DNA of 64,000 bases. It comes from Ramlibacter sp. GTDB taxonomy: Bacteria; Pseudomonadota; Gammaproteobacteria; Burkholderiales; Burkholderiaceae_C. Below, in pieces: positions 18,772 to 29,027 of this stretch. A program made the translations under genes and the position numbers. Every line of letters starts with the position of its first letter. Within the stretch, counting starts at the first letter, position 1. The DNA lies in the NCBI GenBank assembly GCA_030695945.1, contig JAUYOG010000023.1, positions 186,001-250,000 of the forward strand, written 5' to 3'. Under the pieces are notes generated by a model that was not told the origin of the DNA, made no database searches, and worked only from the letters and a program-made list of their open reading frames with translations.

Positions 18772-19134
18772 ATGAAGCTTCGACTCAAGTCACGACAAGC
18801 CGGCCTCTCGTTCGTCGGCCTGCTGTTCGTGGTCGGCCTGCTTGCCTGCGCGGGCGTGCTGGCGGCCCAGGTCTTCCCGACGGCGGTGGAATACCAGACC
18901 GTCGTGAAGGCCGCGCAGAAGGCCTCCGAAGGCAACACCGTGGCCGAGGTCCGGCAGATCTTCGACAAGGCGGCCCAGATCGACGACATCAAGTCCATTA
19001 CGGCCAAGGACCTCGAAATCACCAAGGAAGGCGACAGGGTCGTGGTCAAGTTCGCGTACAACAAGGAAATCCACATGTTCGGCCCGGCGTACTTGTTGCT
19101 GAAGTACGCGGGGCGGTCGAAGCCGACAAGATAA
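18772..19134 (+). CDS. DUF4845 family membrane-anchored protein
   Basis: 120 residues. A short basic N-terminus ([35 protein letters not shown]) gives one membrane helix, resembling a type IV pilin-like start but without a clear prepilin cleavage glutamate. The soluble part is small and charged. The family is found between lepB and rnc in many beta- and gammaproteobacteria; its function is unknown to me. It lies 29 bases after lepB and 7 before rnc, so it belongs to that operon. Confidence 0.85.
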   Translation: MKLRLKSRQAGLSFVGLLFVVGLLACAGVLAAQVFPTAVEYQTVVKAAQKASEGNTVAEVRQIFDKAAQIDDIKSITAKDLEITKEGDRVVVKFAYNKEIHMFGPAYLLLKYAGRSKPTR

Positions 19135-19141
19135 GGCTAGC

Positions 19142-19825
19142 GTGGATGGCCAACTCGTTGCACTGCAGGCGCGCTTGCAGCACCAGTTCTCCGACCGGCA
19201 CCTGCTGGAACGGGCGCTGACGCATCGCAGTTTCTCCTCGGACCACAACGAACGCCTCGAATTCCTCGGCGATTCCGTCCTCAACCTCGCGGTCGCCTCC
19301 CTCCTGTACGACCGCCTCAAGGACCTTCCCGAAGGCGACCTTTCGCGCGTGCGGGCCAACCTGGTCAAGCAGGAAACGCTGCACCAGCTGGCGATCACGA
19401 TGGGCCTGCCGGACCTGCTGCGCCTGGGAGAGGGCGAGCTGCGCTCGGGCGGCAACCGCCGCCCCTCCATCCTGGCCGACGCGCTGGAGGCTCTGATCGG
19501 CGCGGTTCACCTGGACGCGGGCTTCGGGGCCGCCGAGTCGCTGGTACGCCGGCTGTTCCAGGACGTCGAAATCAAGCCCACCATGGCGGCGACGGCCAAG
19601 GACCCGAAAACGGAACTGCAGGAATGGCTGCAGGGTCGAAAGATGAAACTGCCGGTGTATCGCGTCGCGGCCACGCTGGGCGCGGCTCACAAGCAGACGT
19701 TCGACGTCGAGTGCGAGATACCCGAACTCGGTGCCGTCGAGCGCGGCATCGGCGCTTCGCGCCGTGCGGGTGAACAGGCGGCCGCCGCGGCCATGCTGAT
19801 GGCGTTGAAGACAAAGGGCAAGTGA
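19142..19825 (+). CDS. rnc: Ribonuclease III
   Basis: 227 residues with a GTG start. The RNase III signature [16 protein letters not shown] holds the metal-binding acidic residues; a second acidic site is in [16 protein letters not shown]. The C-terminal half is a double-stranded RNA-binding domain ([22 protein letters not shown] ... [13 protein letters not shown]). It processes rRNA precursors and structured mRNAs, including hairpin-rich RNAs. The stop overlaps the era start as TGATG. Confidence 0.96.
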   Translation: MDGQLVALQARLQHQFSDRHLLERALTHRSFSSDHNERLEFLGDSVLNLAVASLLYDRLKDLPEGDLSRVRANLVKQETLHQLAITMGLPDLLRLGEGELRSGGNRRPSILADALEALIGAVHLDAGFGAAESLVRRLFQDVEIKPTMAATAKDPKTELQEWLQGRKMKLPVYRVAATLGAAHKQTFDVECEIPELGAVERGIGASRRAGEQAAAAAMLMALKTKGK

Positions 19826-20754
19826 TGGATACCCCGGAAAACCCCGGCCCGCAGGCTGCAGGACAGCGTTGCGGCTCTATAGCGATCGTCGGCAAGCCCA
19901 ACGTCGGCAAGTCCACGCTGCTCAATGCGCTCGTGGGCCAGAAGATCAGCATTACCTCGCGCAAGGCGCAGACGACCCGCCACCGCATCACGGGCATCCG
20001 CACGCGCGGGCAGACGCAGTTCGTCTTCGTGGACACCCCGGGCTTCCAGACCCGACACGCCACGGCCCTGAACAAGTCGCTCAACAAGACGGTGATGGGT
20101 GCGGTGGGTGACGTGGACCTGGTGCTTTTCGTGGTGGAAGCGGGCAAGTTCACCCCGGCCGACGCCAAGGTCCTCTCGCTGCTCAGGCCGGGCATCCCTG
20201 CCCTGCTGGTGGCCAACAAACTGGACACGGTGCACCGCCGCGGGGATCTCGCGCCCTGGCTGGGCGATATGCAGAAGCACCACGAGTTCACCGAGTTCGT
20301 CCCCATGTCGGCCAAGAACGCCAAGGATGTCGAGCGGCTGTTCGCGATCTGCGAGAAGTACCTGCCGGAGCAGCCCTGGTGGTATGGCGAGGACGAGCTG
20401 ACGGACCGGACGGAGAAGTTCCTGGCGTCCGAGACGGTGCGCGAGAAGCTGTTCCGGTTCACCGGCGACGAGCTGCCCTACACCTCCACGGTGGTGATCG
20501 ACAAGTTCGAGGAAGAGCCCAGCCCCAAGCACAAGCGCATGGTGAAGATCGCCGCCACCATCGTGGTGGAGCGCGACGGCCACAAGGCCATGGTGATCGG
20601 CGACAAGGGCGAGCGCCTGAAGCGTATCGGCACGGAGGCCCGCCAGGAGCTGGAAAAGCTCATGGACTGCAAGGTGTTCCTCGAGATCTGGGTCACGGTG
20701 CGCTCGGGCTGGGCCGACGACGAGGCCCGGGTGAAATCCTTCGGCTACGAATGA
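19825..20754 (+). CDS. era: GTPase Era
   Basis: 309 residues from the ATG at 19825; a GTG three bases upstream is possible. GTPase motifs [14 protein letters not shown] and NKLD are followed by a KH RNA-binding domain with [25 protein letters not shown]. Era binds the 3' end of 16S rRNA during small-subunit assembly. It is coupled to rnc, the usual arrangement. Confidence 0.97.
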   Translation: MDTPENPGPQAAGQRCGSIAIVGKPNVGKSTLLNALVGQKISITSRKAQTTRHRITGIRTRGQTQFVFVDTPGFQTRHATALNKSLNKTVMGAVGDVDLVLFVVEAGKFTPADAKVLSLLRPGIPALLVANKLDTVHRRGDLAPWLGDMQKHHEFTEFVPMSAKNAKDVERLFAICEKYLPEQPWWYGEDELTDRTEKFLASETVREKLFRFTGDELPYTSTVVIDKFEEEPSPKHKRMVKIAATIVVERDGHKAMVIGDKGERLKRIGTEARQELEKLMDCKVFLEIWVTVRSGWADDEARVKSFGYE

Positions 20755-20757
20755 ACG

Positions 20758-20836
20758 CCCCCACGTTGGCCCCTGCGCGGCTGCACTGCCCCCCGAGGGG
20801 GCCCAAGTCCCCTAGGGGCGGCCCGTCGGGGACTTG
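20758..20836 (-). repeat. Modular hairpin repeat, copy 3 (era-recO)
   Basis: Same orientation as copy 2. GCCCCCACG, core CTGCCCCCCGAGGGGGCC, then a 9-bp perfect stem CAAGTCCCC (20804-20812) / GGGGACTTG (20828-20836) with a 15-base loop. The arms differ from copy 2 but still pair, so the hairpin, not its sequence, is conserved. Confidence 0.75.
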
Positions 20837-20855
20837 AAGGGCCCCGCGCGTCGAC

Positions 20856-21605
20856 ATGGCCAAGCGCATCTCCGATGAGCCCGCGTTCGTCCTGCACCGC
20901 TACGACTGGAGCGAATCCAGCCTGATCCTGGAAGTCTTCACCCGCCACCACGGCCGGGTGGCGCTGGTGGCCAAGGGCGCCAAGAAGCCCAGCTCCAACT
21001 TCCGCCCCGTGCTGCTGCCCTTGCAGCCGTTGCAGGTGGCTTTCGGCGGCGACAGCGAAATCAGGACGCTCAAGGGCGCCGAATGGGCCGGCGGCCAAGT
21101 CATGCCGACCGGCGACGCGCTCCTCTCGGGCTACTACCTCAACGAGTTGCTGCTGCGGCTGCTGGCCCGCGACGACCCGCATCCGCAGCTGTTCGACACC
21201 TATGCGGCGGCGGTGAGCGTGCTCGCCTCCGAGCACGGCGAGGCGTTCGAGCCGGCCCTGCGCGCGTTCGAATTGCTGCTGCTGCGCGAGATCGGCCTGC
21301 TGCCTTCGCTGGACATGCAGACGCTGACACTGGGGGCGCTCGAGACGGGAGGCCGCTACAGCCTGGTTCCCGAAGCCGGCCTCGTGGCTGCACGCGAGCA
21401 GGACGGGCGCGCGAGCCTGGGCGGCTCGCAATGGCTGGCGTTGCAAAGGGCGCTGGATGACCCCGCGCCTTTCAGCGCCACCGTCCGCCAGGCCGCACCT
21501 GTCATTGCCGAGCTCAAGTCGCAGTTGCGCACGCTGCTGCACTACCATTGCGGTGTCTCCACGCTGCGAACCCGCCAGCTGATGATCGACCTGCAGGCCC
21601 TGTAA
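20856..21605 (+). CDS. recO: DNA repair protein RecO
   Basis: 249 residues. The N-terminal OB fold is visible as [35 protein letters not shown], followed by the alpha-helical domain ([28 protein letters not shown]). RecO loads RecA on SSB-coated DNA with RecR. It lies in the rnc-era-recO-pdxJ-acpS cluster conserved in proteobacteria. Confidence 0.95.
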   Translation: MAKRISDEPAFVLHRYDWSESSLILEVFTRHHGRVALVAKGAKKPSSNFRPVLLPLQPLQVAFGGDSEIRTLKGAEWAGGQVMPTGDALLSGYYLNELLLRLLARDDPHPQLFDTYAAAVSVLASEHGEAFEPALRAFELLLLREIGLLPSLDMQTLTLGALETGGRYSLVPEAGLVAAREQDGRASLGGSQWLALQRALDDPAPFSATVRQAAPVIAELKSQLRTLLHYHCGVSTLRTRQLMIDLQAL

Positions 21606-21609
21606 GAAC

Positions 21610-22359
21610 ATGACCCCCAAGACCGCGCTGTCCGTCAACCTCAACAAGGTGGCCCTGGTCCGCAACACGCGCCACCTGGGCATCCCCAGCGTGACACGCG
21701 CGGCCACCTTGTGCCTGGAGGCTGGCGCGGGCGGCATCACCGTTCACCCCAGGCCCGACGCCCGGCACATCCGGGCGCAGGACGTGCGCGACCTGCACGA
21801 GCTGCTCAAGGCCTGGCCGCAGGCGGAGTTCAACATCGAGGGCAATCCCTTCCATAACCTGATGGACTTCGTGCGCGAGTTGCGGCCCCACCAGTGCACG
21901 CTGGTGCCTGACAGCGAGGGCCAGTTCACCAGCGACCACGGCTGGAACCTGCCCGCCGACAGCGAGCGGCTGCGCCCGCTCGTCACGGAAGCCAAGGCTC
22001 TGGGCGTGCGCGTCAGCCTCTTCATGGACCCGCTGCCGCAGGCCATGGCGCATGCGAAGGCCTTGGGCGCGGATCGGGTCGAGCTCTATACCGAAAGCTA
22101 TGCGGGCGCCTGGGGCACCCCCCGCCAGCCGGAGGTGCTGCGGGCGTTCACCGACGCGGCGCACGCGGCGCGGGCAGCCGGCCTGGAACTGAATGCGGGC
22201 CATGACCTGAGCCGCGAGAACCTGGCGGACTTCCTGCGCGCCGTACCCGGGGTTCGGGAGGTTTCGATCGGCCACGCGCTGATTTCCGACGCGCTCGAGC
22301 TGGGCTATGCGGCCGCCGTGAAGGCCTATCTCGCGAGCATTGACCGCGCCTTCGAATGA
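21610..22359 (+). CDS. pdxJ: Pyridoxine 5'-phosphate synthase
   Basis: 249 residues. [43 protein letters not shown] and [15 protein letters not shown] are family blocks of the TIM-barrel enzyme that closes the pyridoxine ring from 3-amino-2-oxopropyl phosphate and deoxyxylulose 5-phosphate. It starts four bases after recO and overlaps acpS by four bases. Confidence 0.97.
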   Translation: MTPKTALSVNLNKVALVRNTRHLGIPSVTRAATLCLEAGAGGITVHPRPDARHIRAQDVRDLHELLKAWPQAEFNIEGNPFHNLMDFVRELRPHQCTLVPDSEGQFTSDHGWNLPADSERLRPLVTEAKALGVRVSLFMDPLPQAMAHAKALGADRVELYTESYAGAWGTPRQPEVLRAFTDAAHAARAAGLELNAGHDLSRENLADFLRAVPGVREVSIGHALISDALELGYAAAVKAYLASIDRAFE

Positions 22360-22757
22360 TCCAGGGCATCGGCACCGACATCTGCGACGTGCGGCGCATC
22401 CGCGCGTCGGTCGAGCGGCATGGCGAGCGTTTCGCGCGCAAGGTGCTCAGCGACGGCGAGCTCGCGGTCTGGAAGTCCCGCAGCGCGCGCTGGCCGGAAC
22501 GCGGCCTGCGCTACCTGGCCACGCGCTTCTCGGCCAAGGAGGCGTTCAGCAAGGCCGTGGGCCTGGGCATGCGCATGCCCATGACCTGGCGGCAGTGCGA
22601 GATCGCCAACCTGCCGAGCGGCAAACCCTTCATCGTCCTGCACGGCGGCCTGAAGGACTGGTTCGAGGCGCAGGGCCTGGTGGCCCACGTCACCGTCACC
22701 GATGAAAGCGACTACGCGGCGAGCTTCGTCGTGGTCGAGAAGAAAGAAAGCGAATGA
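22356..22757 (+). CDS. acpS: Holo-ACP synthase
   Basis: 133 residues. [14 protein letters not shown] carries the metal-binding Asp and [16 protein letters not shown] the catalytic Glu of the AcpS family, which moves 4'-phosphopantetheine from CoA onto AcpP. It overlaps pdxJ and nagZ by four bases each (ATGA junctions). Confidence 0.96.
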   Translation: MIQGIGTDICDVRRIRASVERHGERFARKVLSDGELAVWKSRSARWPERGLRYLATRFSAKEAFSKAVGLGMRMPMTWRQCEIANLPSGKPFIVLHGGLKDWFEAQGLVAHVTVTDESDYAASFVVVEKKESE

Positions 22758-23836
22758 GCGAACACGCCCCCCTGATCCTGGACGTTGCCGGGACGGCCCT
22801 GACCGACGTCGATCGCGCGCGCATCGCGCACCCCATGACCGGCGGCATCATCCTGTTCCAGCGCAACTGGAAGAGCAGGGCCCAGCTCGAGTCGCTTTGC
22901 GCCGATATCAAGGCCATCCGCGCGGACGTGCTGGTCTGCGTCGACCATGAAGGCGGGCGGGTGCAGCGCTTCCGCACCGACGGCTTCACGCACCTGCCGC
23001 CCATGCACGCGTTCGGCGAGCTCTGGATGAAGGACGAGCGGGGGCGCCCGGGTTCCGGCGCGATGGCCGCGACCAACGCCGCCACGGCGGCCGGCTACGT
23101 GCTCGGCGCGGAACTGCGTGCCTGCGGCGTGGACTTCAGCTTCACGCCGGTGCTCGACCTGGACTGGGGCGAGAGCGACATCATCGGCGACCGCGCGTTC
23201 CACCGCGATCCCCGGGTCGTCGCGCTGCTGGCCAAGAGCCTGATGCATGGCCTGTTGCTGGCGGGCGTGGCCAATTGCGGCAAGCACTTTCCGGGGCATG
23301 GCTTCGTGACGGCGGACTCGCACACGGACATCCCGGTGGATCCGCGCGGCCTCAAAGCCATCCTGCAGGACGATGCCGCGCCGTACGGATGGCTCAATAC
23401 GGCGCTCTCCAGCGTGATGCCCGCCCACGTGATCTACCCGAAGGTGGATTCGCGCCCCGCCGGGTTTTCCAGCCGTTGGCTGGGCGACATCCTGCGCGGG
23501 CAGCTGGGGTTTCGCGGCGCCATCATCAGCGACGACCTCAGCATGGCGGGTGCCCGCCTGATCGAGGGCCGGGAAGTGAGCTTCGCCGATGCGGCCGTGG
23601 CCGCCCTGAACGCGGGGTGCGACCTGGTGCCCCTGTGCAACCAGTCCGTCCAGGACCCGCCCGCGGTGGACGGCCTGCTGGAGGGCCTGGCCGAAGCGCA
23701 GCTCAAGGGACGCTGGCACGCCAGTGAAGCCAGCGAGCAGCGCCGGCTCGCCCTGTTGCCCAAGGGGGCCGCGCTGCCGTGGGATGCCTTGATGGCGCAC
23801 CCCGACTACATCCACGCGCTGGATCTGCTGCCTTGA
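22754..23836 (+). CDS. nagZ: Beta-N-acetylhexosaminidase (glycoside hydrolase 3)
   Basis: 360 residues. [33 protein letters not shown] and [13 protein letters not shown] (nucleophile Asp) are the GH3 NagZ signatures. The cytosolic enzyme removes N-acetylglucosamine from recycled anhydromuropeptides. It closes the plus-strand operon; the next gene is convergent nine bases away. Confidence 0.96.
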   Translation: MSEHAPLILDVAGTALTDVDRARIAHPMTGGIILFQRNWKSRAQLESLCADIKAIRADVLVCVDHEGGRVQRFRTDGFTHLPPMHAFGELWMKDERGRPGSGAMAATNAATAAGYVLGAELRACGVDFSFTPVLDLDWGESDIIGDRAFHRDPRVVALLAKSLMHGLLLAGVANCGKHFPGHGFVTADSHTDIPVDPRGLKAILQDDAAPYGWLNTALSSVMPAHVIYPKVDSRPAGFSSRWLGDILRGQLGFRGAIISDDLSMAGARLIEGREVSFADAAVAALNAGCDLVPLCNQSVQDPPAVDGLLEGLAEAQLKGRWHASEASEQRRLALLPKGAALPWDALMAHPDYIHALDLLP

Positions 23837-23845
23837 CAGCGTGAT

Positions 23846-25108
23846 TCAGCCGCGCAGGCCCGCGTAAGCGAGCCCCGACGCGACGCCGCCGAACAGGTCG
23901 CCCTCAACCAGGGGGACGCCGGGAAAGCTGCGGCGCAGCGCCGCCTGGAACGGGCGCAGGGCCGACGAGCCGCCGGTCAGGTAGATCGCGTCGAGCCGCG
24001 CCGTCTCCAGCCCGGCACGGCTCACGCACTCCCTGGCGCAGCGCATCACCTGGTCCAGCAGGCCGGCCAGCTGCCGTTCCACCGCGGCCGCGTCCAGCTG
24101 CGTGCGCAAGCCCGGCTCCACGTACGACAAGTCGATGCCCGTCGGCGCGTCGCTGCCGGCGCTGCGGATCTTGGCCAGCTCCACGTCGCTGGCGAGCCGG
24201 TGGCCCAGCCGGTGGTCGAGCACCGTCATCAGCCGCCCATGCAGCTGCGGGTCGGTGTAATCCGTCTTGAGCTCCAGCGCCTGCTGCCGCATGCGGGGGG
24301 TGTACAGCCAGTTGATCAGGTGCCAGGTCGCCAGGTCGAAGAAGACCGGCGCCGGCACTTCGCGCCCGTGCGGCCCGATGTGCCGCAGGCCCAGCAGGGG
24401 CATGACCTGTTCCAGGCTCAGCTTGCGGTCGTAATCGGTGCCCGCGATGTGGACGCCGCTGGTGGCCAGGATGTCGTCGCTGCGATCCCGCCGTGCCGCC
24501 CGGCCGGGCCCCAGCCGCACGACGGTGAAGTCCGAGGTGCCGCCGCCGATGTCGGCGATGAGCGTCAATGACTCACGGCCGACCCGCCGCTCGTAGTCGA
24601 ACGCCGCGGCGATCGGCTCGAGCTCGAACGCCACTTCGGCGAACCCTGCCGCATGGGCGGCCTTGAGCAACGCTCCCTGGGCTTGCCTGTCCCGCGCCGG
24701 GTCGTCATCCACGAAATGCACCGGGCGGCCGATGACGACGCGCCCCGGCTCCGCGCCCAGCTGGTGCCGTGCCCGCGTGCCCAGCTCCGAGAGGAAGCGC
24801 GAGATGATGTCCTGGAAGCTCACCAGGCCGTTCGGGGTGTGGGTCTTTTCCTTCAGCAGGCTGCTGCCCAGCAGGCTCTTGAGCGAGCGCATCAGGCGCC
24901 CCTCGACGCCCGTCAGGTACAGCGAGATGGCATCGCGCCCGAAATGGATGCTGCGGTCTTCCCCATTGAAGAAGATCGCGCTGGGCAACGATGTTTCGGT
25001 GCCCTCCAGCGGGACGAGCCGGGCCAGACCGTCGGGCCCCACGGTCGCTATCGCCGAATTGGAGGTCCCGAAGTCGATGCCGAGGGTGTGCGCCTTGCGG
25101 CCCGCCAT
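23846..25108 (-). CDS. Hsp70-like ATPase, YegD type
   Basis: 420 residues. The actin-like ATPase domain is complete: LGIDFGTSNSAIA (phosphate 1), IADIGGGTSDF (phosphate 2) and IYLTGGSSALRP (adenosine). There is no C-terminal substrate-binding domain or lid, so this is the short YegD type rather than DnaK; its substrate is unknown. The start is seven bases after the lysS stop, so it is probably translated from the lysS mRNA. The pairing with lysS may be incidental. Confidence 0.9.
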   Translation of the reverse strand: MAGRKAHTLGIDFGTSNSAIATVGPDGLARLVPLEGTETSLPSAIFFNGEDRSIHFGRDAISLYLTGVEGRLMRSLKSLLGSSLLKEKTHTPNGLVSFQDIISRFLSELGTRARHQLGAEPGRVVIGRPVHFVDDDPARDRQAQGALLKAAHAAGFAEVAFELEPIAAAFDYERRVGRESLTLIADIGGGTSDFTVVRLGPGRAARRDRSDDILATSGVHIAGTDYDRKLSLEQVMPLLGLRHIGPHGREVPAPVFFDLATWHLINWLYTPRMRQQALELKTDYTDPQLHGRLMTVLDHRLGHRLASDVELAKIRSAGSDAPTGIDLSYVEPGLRTQLDAAAVERQLAGLLDQVMRCARECVSRAGLETARLDAIYLTGGSSALRPFQAALRRSFPGVPLVEGDLFGGVASGLAYAGLRG

Positions 25109-25115
25109 GGACCGG

Positions 25116-26654
25116 TCAGGATTCCCGGCGCAACGCCGGGAAGAGGATGACGTCGCGGATGCTGGAGCTGTCCGTGAGCAGCATCATCAGCCGGTCGATG
25201 CCCACGCCGCAGCCGCCGGTGGGCGGCATGCCGTATTCCAGCGCGCGGATGAAATCGTGGTCGTAGAACATGGCCTCGTCGTCGCCTGCGTCCTTGGCAT
25301 CGACCTGCGCGTTGAAGCGCGCCGCCTGGTCCTCGGCGTCGTTCAACTCCGAGAAGCCGTTGCCGAACTCGCGGCCGGTGATGTAGAGCTCGAATCGCTC
25401 CGTCACCTCGGGCCGATCGTCGTTCGCGCGGGCCAGCGGCGAGATTTCCGTCGGATGTTCCATGATGAAGGTCGGCTGCCAGAGCTTTTCCTCGACCGTT
25501 TCCTCGAAGTACATCACCTGCAGGCTGGCCAGGGAACGGGTGGACAGCCGTTCCTTCTCCTCGGTCATGCCGAGCTTGCGCAAGCCGTTGATGAGCCACT
25601 GGCGGTCATCCACGTTGTCGCCGGCCCCGGTGTGCTTGAGGATCGCTTCGCGGATCGTGAGGCGCTCGAACGGCTGGGACAGGTCCACCTCACGGCCGGC
25701 GTAGGTCAGTTGCAGGGTGTCCACGGCGCGCTGGGCGGCATCGCGGATCAGCGCCTCGGTGAAGTCCATCAGGTCGCGGTAGTTCCAGTAGGCCGCGTAG
25801 AACTCCATCATCGTGAACTCGGGGTTGTGGCGCACCGAGATGCCTTCGTTGCGGTAGCTGCGGTTGATCTCGAACACGCGCTCGAAGCCGCCCACGATCA
25901 GGCGCTTCAAGTACAGCTCGGGCGCGATGCGCAGGAACATCTGCTGGTCCAGCGCGTTGTGGTGCGTGACGAACGGCTTGGCGTTGGCGCCCCCCGGGAT
26001 GGGGTGCAGCATCGGCGTTTCCACTTCCAGAAAGCCGTGCGACACCATGAATTCGCGGATGCCGCTCACCGCGTTGCTGCGGGCCACGAAGCGGTCGCGC
26101 GCCGCCGGGTCCATCATCAGGTCCACATAGCGCTGGCGATACTTCATTTCCTGGTCGGCCACGCCGTGGAACTTGTCCGGCATCGGCCGCAGGCTCTTGG
26201 TCAGCAGGCGGATGCGCGTTGCGTGCAGCGAGAGCTCGCCGGTGCGGGTCTTGAACAGCTTGCCCTCGGCCCCGATGATGTCGCCGAGGTCCCAGTGCTT
26301 GAAGGCTGCATAGGTTTCCTCGCCCACGTCGTCCCGCGTCACGTAGATCTGGAAGCGGCCCGTCGAGTCCTGCAGCGTCACGAAGCTGGCCTTGCCCATC
26401 ACCCGCTTGAGCATCATCCGCCCGGCGAGGCTGGCCTGGATGCCCTCTTCGGCGAGCAGTTCCGTGCTCTTGGCGCCATGGTGTGTCTGCAGGTCGGCCG
26501 CGTGGTGCCCGGGCTTGAAATCGTTCGGAAAGGCCACGCCCAGGCCGTTTTTCTGCGCTTCGCGCAGGGCCTTGAGTTTCTCGCGGCGCTCGGCGATCAG
26601 CTGGTTCTCATCGACGGCCGGGGCGGGCGGGGCGGGGGGATTGTGGTCGGACAT
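25116..26654 (-). CDS. lysS: Lysyl-tRNA synthetase, class II
   Basis: 512 residues, usual length. An N-terminal OB anticodon-binding domain ([18 protein letters not shown]) leads to class II motifs 1 (FLEVETPML), 2 (FRNEG-like: [22 protein letters not shown]) and 3 ([13 protein letters not shown]). It charges tRNA-Lys. It is divergent from the glycan operon, with 91 bases between the starts. Confidence 0.97.
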   Translation of the reverse strand: MSDHNPPAPPAPAVDENQLIAERREKLKALREAQKNGLGVAFPNDFKPGHHAADLQTHHGAKSTELLAEEGIQASLAGRMMLKRVMGKASFVTLQDSTGRFQIYVTRDDVGEETYAAFKHWDLGDIIGAEGKLFKTRTGELSLHATRIRLLTKSLRPMPDKFHGVADQEMKYRQRYVDLMMDPAARDRFVARSNAVSGIREFMVSHGFLEVETPMLHPIPGGANAKPFVTHHNALDQQMFLRIAPELYLKRLIVGGFERVFEINRSYRNEGISVRHNPEFTMMEFYAAYWNYRDLMDFTEALIRDAAQRAVDTLQLTYAGREVDLSQPFERLTIREAILKHTGAGDNVDDRQWLINGLRKLGMTEEKERLSTRSLASLQVMYFEETVEEKLWQPTFIMEHPTEISPLARANDDRPEVTERFELYITGREFGNGFSELNDAEDQAARFNAQVDAKDAGDDEAMFYDHDFIRALEYGMPPTGGCGVGIDRLMMLLTDSSSIRDVILFPALRRES

Positions 26655-26745
26655 GAAGGGGAGGGGAAAGGGGGGTGGGACGGGCCAAACCGCTCATTTT
26701 AGTTTTCCTGGGGCCCGGCGGCGGGCGCACTCGATAATCCACGCC

Positions 26746-28212
26746 ATGTTTTTGAAAGCCGGCGCCCTGTCCCTGGCCCTGCTGCTGGCCAGCAGGCTGC
26801 TTGGGCTGCTGCGTGAATCGGCGCAGGCCGCAGCCTTCGGCACGTCGGCTCTCGCCGACGTGGTCGTGCTGATGCTCACCTTGCCAGACTGGCTGGCGGG
26901 TGTCCTGGCGGCGGGCGCGCTGGCCTATGTCCTGCTTCCGGCCTGGGCCGCCCAGTCGCCGGCGCAGGTCGCCGCGACGCAGCGCAAGGTGGCTGTGGGA
27001 CTGATCGCGGGCGGCGTGGTCCTGGCCACGCTGCTCGTCCTGCTGCGCCAGCCCGCGCTGGATTGGCTCGCCGGCGGCCTGCCGGCGGCGATGCGGCCGG
27101 CGGCCGGGGGCGCCTTGGTGTGGAGCGCCATCGCATTGCCCGCCGCGCTGCTGGCCGCCCTGTGGACCACGCGCCTGCAGCACGAACGCGACTTCACCGG
27201 CATGTACTCGGCCAACCTGGTGGTCAATGCGGTGGTCATCGCGGCCATCCTGTGGGGTGCCACGCGGCCGGGCAACGCCGTGCCGTGGCTGGGCACGGGT
27301 CTCCTGGCCGCGATGTTCCTGCGCCTGGGGTGGCTGCATTGGCGCACGCCGCGGGGTACCAGCGACGCCGCCGGTGCGGGGCCTGGGATCGCCCCGCCCC
27401 TGCCCCCGCCGCAAGTGTGGTTGTGGGCGGTGCTGTCGGCAGGGGTGCCCCTGGCCCTGCCCTTCGTTGCGCGCTCGATCGCGTCGCAGGCCGGGGAAGG
27501 CGCATTGGCCACGTTCAACTACGCGTGGAAGCTCGTGGAACTGCCGCTGGTCCTCGCGATTCAGCTTGTTGCCACCCTGGCCTTCCCCGGCATCGCGAAG
27601 GCGTTGGCGGCCGAGGATCCGGCCGCGACCACGCGTGCGGTTCGCACCGCCATGGCGCTGGCCTGGGCGCTGGCGTGCGCGGCGGCCGCGGCTTTGCTCG
27701 TCGGTTCCCCGGCGATCGCGCAACTGCTTTTCGGCTGGGGCCGCATGGGGCCGGAGGCGCTGGCGCGAGTGGCGCACTGGGGCGGGCTCGGCGCCTGGGG
27801 CCTGTTGCCGCAAGCCCTCATCGCCGTCGCGCTCACGGTGCTCGCGGGGCGCGGCCGGATGAGGGCCGCGGTCGCGGCCTATGCGCTGGCGCTCGTCCTG
27901 CTGCTGGCCTACGGAGCCTGGGGCACCAGCGATGGCGGGCGGCTCATGGTCCTGCTCAACTTGCTGCTTGCGGGCGTGGCGGCGGCCGTCACCGCGGCCC
28001 TGGGACCGCAGGTGCGCGCTTGGCTGCCCTGGCGCTCCATGGCGATATCGCTTGCGTGCCTGCTGGCGATAGCCGCGCTGGCCTTGCCGTCGGCGCTGGG
28101 CCAGCCCGCGGACCCTTGGGTGGGGCTGTTGCTCGCAGGATTCGGGGGCGTGCTGGTCGTGGCCGCGACGTGGTGGGGCAGCGGAGACATGCGCTCGGCC
28201 CTCGCGAGATAA
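26746..28212 (+). CDS. MurJ/MviN-like lipid flippase (MOP superfamily)
   Basis: 488 residues from the ATG at 26746. The N-terminus MFLKAGALSLALLLASRLLGLLRESAQAAAFG is the MurJ-type start (S-SR-LGLLRE), and about 12-13 hydrophobic helices follow. MurJ flips lipid II; its homologues also flip polyprenyl-linked sugars. As the first gene of a glycan operon it could be the flippase for the operon's product or the cell's only MurJ; I cannot tell which. The gene is shorter and more diverged than E. coli MurJ, which favours, weakly, the glycan role. The aldolase gene starts 14 bases downstream. Confidence 0.85.
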   Translation: MFLKAGALSLALLLASRLLGLLRESAQAAAFGTSALADVVVLMLTLPDWLAGVLAAGALAYVLLPAWAAQSPAQVAATQRKVAVGLIAGGVVLATLLVLLRQPALDWLAGGLPAAMRPAAGGALVWSAIALPAALLAALWTTRLQHERDFTGMYSANLVVNAVVIAAILWGATRPGNAVPWLGTGLLAAMFLRLGWLHWRTPRGTSDAAGAGPGIAPPLPPPQVWLWAVLSAGVPLALPFVARSIASQAGEGALATFNYAWKLVELPLVLAIQLVATLAFPGIAKALAAEDPAATTRAVRTAMALAWALACAAAAALLVGSPAIAQLLFGWGRMGPEALARVAHWGGLGAWGLLPQALIAVALTVLAGRGRMRAAVAAYALALVLLLAYGAWGTSDGGRLMVLLNLLLAGVAAAVTAALGPQVRAWLPWRSMAISLACLLAIAALALPSALGQPADPWVGLLLAGFGGVLVVAATWWGSGDMRSALAR

Positions 28213-28226
28213 TCGCAGGCTTGCCC

Positions 28227-29027
28227 ATGCTCGAACTCATACAGATCACAAACGATCCGGCGTTGGCGCGCCGCTGCGACGCGCTGGACGGCTTGCGCCT
28301 GTTCGTGGACCTCGAACGCCTGGGCAAGGCCGAGAGGCAGGCCGGGCGAAACACGTTCATCAGCGTGCACGGCATCGAGGATGTCGGACGCATCAAGCAG
28401 GTATTGCGGCGATCGCAGCTGATGGTTCGCGTGAACCCGCTCAACCCGGGCACGGCCGCGGAAGTGGACGCCGTCGTCGCGGGTGGCGCCGACCTGATCA
28501 TGCTGCCGATGTTCACCCGCGCCGCCGAGCTGCGCGAGTTCTCCGCCATCGTCGCCGGGCGACTGCCGATCGTGCCGCTGCTGGAAACGGGTGCGGCGCT
28601 GGAGTGCCTCGAGGACTGGATCGCCACGCCGGGCCTGGTCGAAGTCTTTGTCGGCCTGAACGACCTGCACCTGTCGCTGGGCTATCGTTTCATGTTCGAG
28701 CCCCTGGCCCTCGGACTCGTGGACCGGGTGGCCGAGGCCGCCCAGCGCCAGGGCCTGCGTTTCGGTTTTGGCGGCATCGCCCGCGTGGACGAGGGATTGC
28801 TGCCCGGGCGGGACGTTTTGGCCGAGCACCTGCGGCTGGGTTCGGGTTCGGTCATCCTTTCGCGCACCTTCCACCGCGGCGATGAAACCGAGTCGTTCGA
28901 GGACGCAGTGGCCCGGCTGCGCAGCGCCGAGAAGGAGCTCGCGCATCGGTCGCAGGCGCAGGTCGATGCCGACGCCGCGCGCATCGCGGGCGTCATCCGG
29001 CGCATCGCGGCAGGCTCGGCCGCATGA
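28227..29027 (+). CDS. HpcH/HpaI-type aldolase family protein
   Basis: 266 residues from the ATG at 28227; the frame is open upstream. LMVRVNPLN, GADLIMLPMF, VPLLETGAALE and FVGLNDLHLSLG match the phosphoenolpyruvate/pyruvate-binding barrel of the HpcH/HpaI aldolase and citrate-lyase-beta superfamily, with the metal-binding Glu in LLET and Asp in NDLH. The substrate is unknown. It lies inside the glycan operon and overlaps the sugar transferase by four bases, so it probably acts on a glycan precursor or substituent. That is inference. Confidence 0.8.
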   Translation: MLELIQITNDPALARRCDALDGLRLFVDLERLGKAERQAGRNTFISVHGIEDVGRIKQVLRRSQLMVRVNPLNPGTAAEVDAVVAGGADLIMLPMFTRAAELREFSAIVAGRLPIVPLLETGAALECLEDWIATPGLVEVFVGLNDLHLSLGYRFMFEPLALGLVDRVAEAAQRQGLRFGFGGIARVDEGLLPGRDVLAEHLRLGSGSVILSRTFHRGDETESFEDAVARLRSAEKELAHRSQAQVDADAARIAGVIRRIAAGSAA

